Shown: positions 7,264-14,458 of the stretch, in pieces
Position numbering within the stretch: the first letter of the stretch is position 1
Layout: every line of letters begins with the position of its first letter
NCBI GenBank assembly: GCA_029007845.1
Contig: JAQXIP010000045.1
Span: 1 to 43,224, forward strand
Direction: 5' to 3'
DNA length: 43,224 nucleotides
From: Clostridiales bacterium
GTDB lineage: Bacteria > Bacillota > Clostridia > Lachnospirales > Lachnospiraceae
Program-made: the position numbers and the translations under genes
Notes under the pieces: generated by a model
What the model was told of the DNA's origin: nothing
The model's database searches: none
Seen by the model: only the letters and a program-made list of their open reading frames with translations

Positions 7264-7956
7264 ATGAATGCCATAAAAGAGTTTTTTCATAAATACGGCC
7301 ATGGTTTTCTGATGTGTTATCTTTTTTTCTACCTGGTCTGGTTTTTTTACCTGGAAAAGCGCGATGTCGCTGATTACTATGTCATGCACTGTAAGCTGGA
7401 TGACTGGATTCCTTTTAACGAATGGTTTGTCATTCCATACTGCCTGTGGTTTGTGTTTATTGCAGTTACGGTACTGTATTTCTTTTTTTCCTCAATAAAC
7501 CGCTCCCACATGGAATTTTACCAGGTCTGTGGTTTTCTCTTTGGCGGTATGACAATCTGCCTGTTTATCTATACCTTCTGGCCTTCCATGCAGGATCTGC
7601 GTCCAGAGGTACTGCCACGGGAGAACCTGCTTACCGGTATTGTGAATCTCTTCTACACGGGAGACACCTGCACGAATGTGTGCCCAAGCATCCATGTATA
7701 TAATTCCATTGGTGCCTGCATTGCCATTCTGCGCAGCAAACGGCTGAAGGAGAAAAAAATAATACGGACAGGATCTGTCATCCTATCCGTACTGATCTGC
7801 CTCTCCACGGTATTTATTAAGCAGCACTCTGTGCTTGATATGCTGGCTGCCATCGGGCTTGCCGTAGTGATGTATCTGTTTTCCTATCCTTTACCGGAAC
7901 TCATCCAGAGAAAGAAAGCAGAGACAATCTTAGCTGAATCCGAAAATCTTTCTTGA
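7264..7956 (+). CDS. PAP2 superfamily membrane phosphatase
   Basis: This 230-residue protein has about six membrane helices and carries the three PAP2 acid phosphatase motifs in order: DLRP at about residues 115-118, CPSIHVYNS at about 141-149 with the catalytic His, and KQHSVLD at about 184-190. PAP2 enzymes remove phosphate from lipid phosphates, such as undecaprenyl pyrophosphate or phosphatidic acid. The spread of the motifs resembles the Aur1/inositol-phosphotransferase-like branch. AGAAAGGA precedes the ATG. Its 3' end overlaps the convergent glycosyltransferase gene by 27 bp. A lipid-carrier or glycolipid role is inferred from the neighbouring glycan genes. Confidence 0.88.
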   Translation: MNAIKEFFHKYGHGFLMCYLFFYLVWFFYLEKRDVADYYVMHCKLDDWIPFNEWFVIPYCLWFVFIAVTVLYFFFSSINRSHMEFYQVCGFLFGGMTICLFIYTFWPSMQDLRPEVLPRENLLTGIVNLFYTGDTCTNVCPSIHVYNSIGACIAILRSKRLKEKKIIRTGSVILSVLICLSTVFIKQHSVLDMLAAIGLAVVMYLFSYPLPELIQRKKAETILAESENLS

Positions 7957-8946
7957 GATATGGTAGCCCCATACAATGATCTTTCTGCCGGCCTTGCTCT
8001 TTCGCTGCATGGACCATCCGAGGAAATAACGGTTGACTGCCTGATAGAGACGTTTGTTTTTCGTCTTCAGGTAGTCCCATAATTCCTCTTTCTTTCTAAG
8101 ACTTTCTTCTGAGCCTTCCTTTACCAAAAATACCGTACTTACCGTCATCATCATCACCAGGTATTTTACCATATAATGGCGCAGCTTCTTATTCTTGATT
8201 TTCGTCAGGTCGTGACTGTCAATCATGATTTTCGTCACCCGGATCTGCTGGTCTACTCTTCCCATCATCACCGTTTCGTTAACCGACTGGTCATCCCGCC
8301 CGATAAAATAACGGTACAGATCCACATCCATATAATACATCGTCTTCACATATGGCAGTGGTGTGTATACAAAAATATTATCGACATAAAAGGTGTGCTC
8401 TGGGAGTTCCAGATTACAGTCCCTCAGCAATTTTGTACGATAGATTACCGAATGCATGAGAATATTCTGGCTGTTTTTAAAATGCCCGGTATCACTCCAT
8501 CCGAAAATCCGTTCCTCCGGCATCGCACCCTTATAATGAATTACCTTTTGCTTGTTAAGACTTACTTTCTCATATACATAATTGGCAATCAGCATGTCCA
8601 GGTTTCTGGAATTCTCCACCATATCCCGCAGCACGTCCAGTACTTTCTTTAATGCTTCTTCATCAACCCAGTCATCACTGTCCACTACTTTAAAATAAAG
8701 ACCGCTGGCATTTTTCAATCCGGTATTTACTGCAGACCCATGCCCTCCGTTCTCCTTGTGGATTGCCCGGACAATGCTTGGATACTTTGACTCATATTCC
8801 CTGGCAATCTTAAGTGTATCATCCTTAGAGCCATCGTCCACAACCAGAATCTCCATATCTTCTCCACCGCTTAACAGTGTCTCAATGGCATGTCCCATGT
8901 ACGCCTGGGCATTATAACTAGGAACTACCACACTTAACAGCTTCAT
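7930..8946 (-). CDS. Glycosyltransferase family 2
   Basis: This 338-residue GT-A enzyme opens with LSVVVPSYNAQAYMGHAIET, then the nucleotide-binding VVDDGSKDDT and the metal-binding DSDDW at about residues 86-91, the GT2 hallmarks. No membrane helix is evident, so it is cytoplasmic or peripheral. Its start overlaps the stop of the UDP-galactopyranose mutase gene as ATGA, showing translational coupling. A galactofuranosyl donor is therefore a reasonable guess, but the acceptor and sugar cannot be read from sequence. Confidence 0.92.
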   Translation of the reverse strand: MKLLSVVVPSYNAQAYMGHAIETLLSGGEDMEILVVDDGSKDDTLKIAREYESKYPSIVRAIHKENGGHGSAVNTGLKNASGLYFKVVDSDDWVDEEALKKVLDVLRDMVENSRNLDMLIANYVYEKVSLNKQKVIHYKGAMPEERIFGWSDTGHFKNSQNILMHSVIYRTKLLRDCNLELPEHTFYVDNIFVYTPLPYVKTMYYMDVDLYRYFIGRDDQSVNETVMMGRVDQQIRVTKIMIDSHDLTKIKNKKLRHYMVKYLVMMMTVSTVFLVKEGSEESLRKKEELWDYLKTKNKRLYQAVNRYFLGWSMQRKSKAGRKIIVWGYHISRKIFGFS

Positions 8947-10097
8947 GATAAATTACCTCCTACTTCCATCGCTCTTTCTACTATGGCATCAATATTATAG
9001 TATTTGTATTCGGCCAGTCTCCCTAGCAGAATCACATTTCCGCAGGACTCTGCCTTTTCCTTATACCGGTTATACAGTGCATTATTTTCCTCGTTCAGAA
9101 TGGCATAATAAGGGATCTCCCCTTCTTTCCCCTGATAAGGCTTTGAATACTCTTTCATGATGGTAGTGCCATCTGCTTTCTGACCAGTGAGATACTTGAA
9201 CTCTGTAATTCTTGTATACGCTTCAGACACCGTATAATTCACCACTGCTTTCGGCTGGTACACCTCTTCCTCATAATGCTCAAATACAAAATCGAGAGAC
9301 CGGTAAGGAAGCCTTCCATAACAGCAGTCAAACAGTTCATCTACTGCACCGGTATAGATCACGGCACCTTCAAAAGGACAGCCATCCAGCAAAGGAGTCT
9401 TTCCCTCACACAGGGTAAGGCGCTCTTTTGCAGATGTGTTCAGGCATACGGTTATCTTCTCATGGGACAGCATGTTATCTACAAGGCTTGTATAGCCCTC
9501 TAAAGGCATCCCCTGGTAAGCATCCTGGAAATAACGGTTATCACGTGACAGAACAACCGGCACCCGGGCTGTTACCGACTGGTCTACTTCTTCCGGTTTC
9601 TGCCCCCACTGCTTCATCGTATAGTGCAGAAAGACATTTTCATATACATATTCTGCCAGTTCCCGGATCTCTTCTTTGTCACTTTCTCTGAGCTTAAGAA
9701 TCGGAACCCGGGTTTCCTCCCCGTAATCCTGTAATAGTACCGTCTCAAGACGGCTGGCTTTTTCGGGTTCGTACACTTCATGCAGAGTATTTAAGTTAAA
9801 TGGAATCGGCAGATACTTTCCATAAACATTTCCCACAACTTCATGCTGGTAATCATACCACTTTGTGAAACGGCTTAAGAAATCATACACTTTTTTTTGA
9901 TTCGTATGAAAAATATGCGGTCCATAGGTATGAACTAAGATTCCATACGGATCTTTTTCATCATAACAATTTCCCGCAACATGAGATCTTTGTTCGATAA
10001 CCAGAACACTTCTGCCCCGTTCTGCAAGAACACGGGCTGCTGTCGCCCCGGCAAAACCGCATCCCACAACAACTACATCATATTTTATATGTTCCAT
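8943..10097 (-). CDS. glf: UDP-galactopyranose mutase
   Basis: Glf is a flavoenzyme that converts UDP-galactopyranose into UDP-galactofuranose for surface glycans. The 384-residue product begins with the FAD dinucleotide-binding fold YDVVVVGCGFAGATAARVLA, followed by IEQRSHVAGNCYDE and HTYGPHIFHT, both strongly diagnostic of Glf. The family's usual length is about 370-390. The frame runs up to a TTG 14 codons further upstream, but the ATG at 10097 has AAGGGA 5 nt before it and puts the fold right at the N-terminus. It is the first gene of a two-gene operon with the GT2 gene. Confidence 0.95.
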   Translation of the reverse strand: MEHIKYDVVVVGCGFAGATAARVLAERGRSVLVIEQRSHVAGNCYDEKDPYGILVHTYGPHIFHTNQKKVYDFLSRFTKWYDYQHEVVGNVYGKYLPIPFNLNTLHEVYEPEKASRLETVLLQDYGEETRVPILKLRESDKEEIRELAEYVYENVFLHYTMKQWGQKPEEVDQSVTARVPVVLSRDNRYFQDAYQGMPLEGYTSLVDNMLSHEKITVCLNTSAKERLTLCEGKTPLLDGCPFEGAVIYTGAVDELFDCCYGRLPYRSLDFVFEHYEEEVYQPKAVVNYTVSEAYTRITEFKYLTGQKADGTTIMKEYSKPYQGKEGEIPYYAILNEENNALYNRYKEKAESCGNVILLGRLAEYKYYNIDAIVERAMEVGGNLS

Positions 10098-10151
10098 GTT
10101 TTCCCTTAATTCCTCTCTTATCTTTCCTCGGTTTTTCAACCGATATTCCCT

Positions 10152-10179
10152 ATTATAACAGAGGGAAAAAAATAAAACA
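10152..10179 (-). promoter_or_regulatory. Probable promoter of glf-GT2
   Basis: On the minus strand TATAAT (10152-10157) lies 16 bp downstream of a poor -35 box TGTTTT (10174-10179), about 55 nt upstream of the glf ATG. Confidence 0.5.
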
Positions 10180-10200
10180 CCCTTTTTTGATAAATTTTAT

Positions 10201-10229
10201 TTGTCATAACGAAAAGTTTATGTTATACT
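10201..10229 (+). promoter_or_regulatory. SigA promoter of the XRE regulator gene
   Basis: TTGTCA (10201-10206) and TATACT (10224-10229) are separated by 17 bp, and a TG precedes the -10 by one base. It lies 70 nt upstream of the ATG. Confidence 0.7.
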
Positions 10230-10298
10230 AACATCAATACAAAATAATTGTATCTCAATCAACATCTTAACAAATTTTCACAAAAGGAGGATATCAAA

Positions 10299-10658
10299 AT
10301 GTCTTTTGGACGCAATCTTGAAAGAATCCGTAAGGATCACAAAGTAAGCCAAACAAAATTGGGAGAGTATCTTGGGTTAACACAGCAGATGATCAGCAGC
10401 TATGAGAAGGGAATTTCTTCTCCAAATGTAGATTTATTATGCAGAATCGCTGATTATTTTGAAGTATCCATCGATTCTCTCGTAGACCATGTAGTAAAGA
10501 CTCCGGATGCACAGTCTCCACAGTCCCGTCTGCTTCGTTACTTTGATAATCTGACAGAGAAGGACAAAGAAAAAAGTATCCTGATTATTCAGGCAATCTT
10601 AGAAGACCGTGAGATGTCTCATGCTAAGAGAAAACGCAGAACTACAAAGAACCAGTAA
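10299..10658 (+). CDS. XRE family helix-turn-helix regulator
   Basis: This 119-residue protein has a Cro/CI-type helix-turn-helix at about residues 6-60 (LERIRKDHKVSQTKLGEYLG, then LTQQMISSYEKGISSPNVD). A short C-terminal helical region ends in a very basic tail (KRKRRTTKNQ). The ATG at 10299 is preceded by AAAGGAGG at a good distance; an upstream in-frame start would give 17 extra residues without family likeness. It stands alone between its promoter and a strong terminator. No phage or toxin genes are near, so it looks like a chromosomal regulator whose targets are unknown. Confidence 0.92.
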   Translation: MSFGRNLERIRKDHKVSQTKLGEYLGLTQQMISSYEKGISSPNVDLLCRIADYFEVSIDSLVDHVVKTPDAQSPQSRLLRYFDNLTEKDKEKSILIIQAILEDREMSHAKRKRRTTKNQ

Positions 10659-10671
10659 TTTCTTGTAATAA

Positions 10672-10736
10672 AAAGAGGTTATCGGAATCGAAAGAGCCAC
10701 CCCTTTTCGCTCTCTCATTCGATAACCTCTTTTTTT
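10672..10736. terminator. Bidirectional terminator between XRE gene and pdp
   Basis: AAAGAGGTTATCG (10672-10684) pairs with CGATAACCTCTTT (10720-10732), and further pairing lies inside. A run of T follows on the plus strand (10730-10736), and A residues before the stem give a T run on the minus strand. It can end both the XRE transcript and the convergent nucleoside operon. Confidence 0.85.
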
Positions 10737-12041
10737 CTATCCGGTAATCCGTTTATAGATCAATGGCTGTTTCTCCGGTTTTTCACCCGTAATCTTGTAA
10801 GCCGACCGGATCACCGGCTCGGCTGCCAGAATCCGGTCATAGGAGTTGGAATAGAGGGTTACAAGTGTTTCTCCCACCGACACTTTATCCCCTGTTTTTT
10901 TGCAAATGTACAGTCCGGCTGTATAATCCAGTTCACTGTCCATCGTTTCTCTTCCTGCTCCAAGCATCCCGGAAACAATCCCGCACTGTTTTGTATCCAT
11001 AGAAGTAACATAACCGGATGTCTGTGCGGCTACTTCATAGAAGTATGCCGCCTTTGGAAACCGCTCCGGCTCCTGAATATAAGAATCATCTCCGCCCTGC
11101 AGACGGACAATCTCCATCAGTTTACGAAGGGCAGCTCCGCTTTCCACTGCATCTTTTACTTTCTCTTCACACTCCTCCCGGCTTCCGCTGCCAGATAGCA
11201 AAAGCATCTCTACGGCAAAAGAAAAACAGATTTCCCGGGTATCTTCCGGTCCTTTTCCTCTAAGCACCTCAATGGCTTCCTTCACTTCCAGAATATTTCC
11301 CACTGAATTGCCAAGAGGCACATCCATATTGGTAATCAGCGCCGTCATTTTTTTACCGGCATCTGTTCCGATGCCCACCATTTTCTCTGCTAATTCTTCT
11401 GCCTGTTCCCTGCTCTGCATAAAAGCCCCGCTTCCACACGTAACATCCAGAAGAATGGCATCGCTGCCTGCCGCAAGTTTTTTGCTCATAACAGACGAAG
11501 CAATCAATGGAATGCTGTCTACCGTAGCCGTTACATCGCGCAGCGCATATAATTTTTTGTCGGCAGGTGTGATGTTCCCCGACTGCCCCATCACACTTGC
11601 TCCGGCCTGATTCACAATCTCAAAAAAACGTCTCTTTGTAATCTGGGTGGCAAATCCAGGGATTGCCTCCAGTTTATCAATCGTTCCTCCGGTAAAACCA
11701 AGACCTCTTCCCGACATTTTTGCAACTTTTCCCCCACATGCAGCTACAATCGGAACGATTACAAGCGTCGTCTTATCTCCGACCCCGCCCGTGCTGTGTT
11801 TATCGACTTTGCAGCCATGGATTGCAGAAAGATCCATCATTTCACCGGACTTTGCCATCTCCAGTGTAAGCTGTGTCAGTTCCCGGCTGGTCATCCCCTG
11901 AAAGCAGACCGCCATTAACAAGGCAGACACCTGATAATCCGGGATCTCTCCGGCTACATACCCCCTGATAAAATAGGCAATCTCTTCCTCTGTCAGTTCT
12001 TTTCCATTCTTTTTCCGGTCAATTAGATCCACCATTCTCAT
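10737..12041 (-). CDS. pdp: Pyrimidine-nucleoside phosphorylase
   Basis: This enzyme splits uridine, thymidine and deoxyuridine with phosphate into base and (deoxy)ribose 1-phosphate. The 434-residue product matches the family length. Near the N-terminus it has the conserved DLIDRKKNGKELTEEEIAYF, then the phosphate-binding signature KVDKHSTGGVGDKT at about residues 78-91. A Lys/Ser-rich active-site region (SGRGLGFTGGTIDKLE) follows. The ATG at 12041 has GGGAG 8 nt upstream. It overlaps the end of cdd in reading space by a few bases of leader, so the two are coupled. It is the last gene of the nucleoside operon. Confidence 0.95.
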   Translation of the reverse strand: MRMVDLIDRKKNGKELTEEEIAYFIRGYVAGEIPDYQVSALLMAVCFQGMTSRELTQLTLEMAKSGEMMDLSAIHGCKVDKHSTGGVGDKTTLVIVPIVAACGGKVAKMSGRGLGFTGGTIDKLEAIPGFATQITKRRFFEIVNQAGASVMGQSGNITPADKKLYALRDVTATVDSIPLIASSVMSKKLAAGSDAILLDVTCGSGAFMQSREQAEELAEKMVGIGTDAGKKMTALITNMDVPLGNSVGNILEVKEAIEVLRGKGPEDTREICFSFAVEMLLLSGSGSREECEEKVKDAVESGAALRKLMEIVRLQGGDDSYIQEPERFPKAAYFYEVAAQTSGYVTSMDTKQCGIVSGMLGAGRETMDSELDYTAGLYICKKTGDKVSVGETLVTLYSNSYDRILAAEPVIRSAYKITGEKPEKQPLIYKRITG

Positions 12042-12046
12042 AACGA

Positions 12047-12469
12047 TCACTCCCTTTCCAGATTCGCCGGACCAAACCCTTCTGGAAGAAGCTCCTTAAG
12101 GGTGTACCTTATATAATCCTCCCCGTTCTTCCCAAGATAGATCTCAAAATCCGGTGTGCAAAACTCCATCATCACCTGACGGCAGACCCCGCAAGGAGTA
12201 CAGTACTGAAGTTCTCCGTCTTTTGGTCCACCCACTATGGCAATCGCCCGGAAGGAGTGTCTTCCTTCACTTACTGCCTTGAAAAACGCCGTACGTTCTG
12301 CACAATTAGTCGGTGTATATGCCGCATTTTCAATGTTGCATCCGGTATAGACTGTCCCATCCGCTGCAAGAAGGGCTGCCCCCACCATAAAATGGGAATA
12401 AGGACTATAGGACTGTTTTCTTGCCTCTGCCGCCTGCTCCACAAGTTCCCATATCTCGGTTTTCTCCAT
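12047..12469 (-). CDS. cdd: Cytidine deaminase
   Basis: This zinc enzyme deaminates cytidine and deoxycytidine to (deoxy)uridine, feeding the phosphorylase encoded next. The 140-residue length is that of the small tetrameric class. The zinc ligands are visible as NCAERTAFF at about residues 56-64 (the CAE form used by the Bacillus enzyme) and PCGVCRQ at about residues 91-97. The substrate-binding VGAALLAADGTVYTGCNIEN is intact. It lies 33 nt after the DeoB-DeoD stop. Confidence 0.96.
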   Translation of the reverse strand: MEKTEIWELVEQAAEARKQSYSPYSHFMVGAALLAADGTVYTGCNIENAAYTPTNCAERTAFFKAVSEGRHSFRAIAIVGGPKDGELQYCTPCGVCRQVMMEFCTPDFEIYLGKNGEDYIRYTLKELLPEGFGPANLERE

Positions 12470-12502
12470 CCTTTTTCCGCCCCTTTTCTCTTCTGCCTTG
12501 TT

Positions 12503-14419
12503 CTAAAGTGCAGTCTCCAGTGCAATTTTCATCATATCCGTAAACGTATTCTGCCGGTCTGCTGCAGACAGGGATTCTCCGGTAAACACATGATCCGATA
12601 CCGTAAAGATACCAAGAGCCTTCTTCCCTGCCCTTGCCGCATTCATATACAGGGCAGCCGATTCCATCTCCACCGCAAGAATATTCATCTTTTTCCACAA
12701 TGCATTCGCCTCTGGATTATCATCATAAAACGTATCCGATGAGAGCACATTTCCAACAACAACCGGTATCCCATTCTTCTTTGCAGAATCTACCGCTTTA
12801 CGAAGCAGCCCGTAATCCGCAATCGGTGCGAATGTTCCAGGCAGACGGTACTGGGCTGCATAGTTAGAATTCGTAGATGCCCCCATGGCAATTACGACAT
12901 CTCTCAGGTGAACCTGATCCCCAATTCCTCCCGCAGAACCAATTCGTATAATATTCTCCACTCCATAGAAATGATACAGTTCATAGGAATAGATTCCGAT
13001 CGATGGCATTCCCATACCGCTTCCCATAACCGATACCCGTTTTCCTTTGTAAGTACCTGTGTAACCTAACATATTCCGGACATCATTAAACATCGTCACA
13101 TCAGAAAGGAAGTGATCTGCAATATATTTTGCCCTCAGAGGATCACCCGGCATTAACACCGTTTCGGCAATCTCACCTTGAAGCGCGCGGTTGTGTGGAG
13201 TTGGTACTGCCCCACACGAAACGATCTGAGAGCCCTTAATCTTAGGGAGAAGGGATTCTCCTTCCGTCTCTCCCTCCACGTCAAAATAATCCAGAATGGT
13301 AGCTGCAATATCAGCAAAGGAAGAACGTGTTCCAAGATTCAAGCCTTTTGCCACTTTTTCCCCATAGATAACAAGCGGCGTATACTCTCTGGAATGATCC
13401 GTAGACTCTGTCACAGGGTCACAGCCATGATCAGCCGTAATCATCAGAATGTCATCCTCGCCGAGCCCATCTAGAATTTCAGGCAGACGGCTGTCAAAAT
13501 AGGATAATGCTTCTGCATATCCTTCTTTGTCATTTCGGTGGCCGTACAGCATATCGAAATCTACCAGATTCACAAAACAGAGCCCTTCAAAATCCTTCTT
13601 CGTGTATGCAATCGTCTGGTCAATTCCGTCCTGGTTACTGGTAGTCCGTACCGCTTCCGTAATCCCTCTTCCCGCGAATATATCTTTAATCTTTCCAACT
13701 GCAATGACGTCTTTTCCATCCATCATCAGTGCATCCAGCATCGTCTCCTTCGCAGGTTCAATGGAAAAGTCGTGACGGCGGGTGGTTCGTTTATAATCCG
13801 GCCACGTTCCTTCAAACGGACGGGCAATAATTCTTCCGACTCCGTATTTTCCCTGGCATAATTCCCTTGCAATCCGGCAGTATTCATACAGGGTATCTAC
13901 CGGAATCACCGATTCATGGGCTGCAATCTGAAAGACACTGTCTGCTGAAGTATAGACGATTGGTGCGCCGGTCTCTTCATGCTCCCTCCCGTAGTCTTTT
14001 ATGACCTCTGTTCCGGAATACGGCTTATTGCATAGCACACTCCGTCCAATCCGCTGTTCAAATGCCCGGATCAGTTCATCCGGGAAGCCATCTGGAAAAA
14101 CCGGTAATGGTTCCGATGAAATCACGCCACCAATCTCCCAATGACCGATGGTCGTATCTTTTCCTCTGGAAGCCTCTGTCATTCTGGCAACCGTTCCAAT
14201 AAAAGGTTCTTTTTTCGCTGCCCAGGCGTGTTTGGAATGTACCGTTACCCCGTCAATGTCAAAAAAACCAAGCTTCTTCATATTAGGCATATAAAAGGAA
14301 TCACTGGTGGACGCAGCATACACCGTATTACTTCCTTCATCGCCATAGGAAGCCGCATCCGGCATCTCACCGATTCCCACACTGTCTAATACAATTAAAA
14401 ACACCCTTTTTTTGCTCAT
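12503..14419 (-). CDS. Fused phosphopentomutase / purine nucleoside phosphorylase (DeoB-DeoD)
   Basis: One uninterrupted 638-codon frame joins two enzymes. Residues 1 to about 394 are phosphopentomutase: the metal site VFLIVLDSVGIGEMPDA at the start, a phosphorylated Thr region GKDTTIGHWE, and ITADHGCDP near the end. Residues from about 400 on are the hexameric-type purine nucleoside phosphorylase, starting TPHNRALQGEIAETVLMPGD and containing GSGMGMPSIGIYSYEL, the AVEMESAAL nucleoside site and the catalytic SDH. The linker is only about ten residues. The phosphorylase releases (deoxy)ribose 1-phosphate, and the mutase converts it to the 5-phosphate, so two successive steps are tied together. 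The two are normally separate proteins of about 390 and 235 residues. Confidence 0.93.
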   Translation of the reverse strand: MSKKRVFLIVLDSVGIGEMPDAASYGDEGSNTVYAASTSDSFYMPNMKKLGFFDIDGVTVHSKHAWAAKKEPFIGTVARMTEASRGKDTTIGHWEIGGVISSEPLPVFPDGFPDELIRAFEQRIGRSVLCNKPYSGTEVIKDYGREHEETGAPIVYTSADSVFQIAAHESVIPVDTLYEYCRIARELCQGKYGVGRIIARPFEGTWPDYKRTTRRHDFSIEPAKETMLDALMMDGKDVIAVGKIKDIFAGRGITEAVRTTSNQDGIDQTIAYTKKDFEGLCFVNLVDFDMLYGHRNDKEGYAEALSYFDSRLPEILDGLGEDDILMITADHGCDPVTESTDHSREYTPLVIYGEKVAKGLNLGTRSSFADIAATILDYFDVEGETEGESLLPKIKGSQIVSCGAVPTPHNRALQGEIAETVLMPGDPLRAKYIADHFLSDVTMFNDVRNMLGYTGTYKGKRVSVMGSGMGMPSIGIYSYELYHFYGVENIIRIGSAGGIGDQVHLRDVVIAMGASTNSNYAAQYRLPGTFAPIADYGLLRKAVDSAKKNGIPVVVGNVLSSDTFYDDNPEANALWKKMNILAVEMESAALYMNAARAGKKALGIFTVSDHVFTGESLSAADRQNTFTDMMKIALETAL

Positions 14420-14458
14420 AGAAAATCACCTTCCCTTTCCTTCTATCCAACCAGCCGC

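Noticed and set aside
13170-13250. A sequencing frameshift fusing deoB and deoD
   Set aside because: The junction reads in a single frame with natural ends of both proteins and a short linker, so nothing in the sequence points to an error, although reads were not available.
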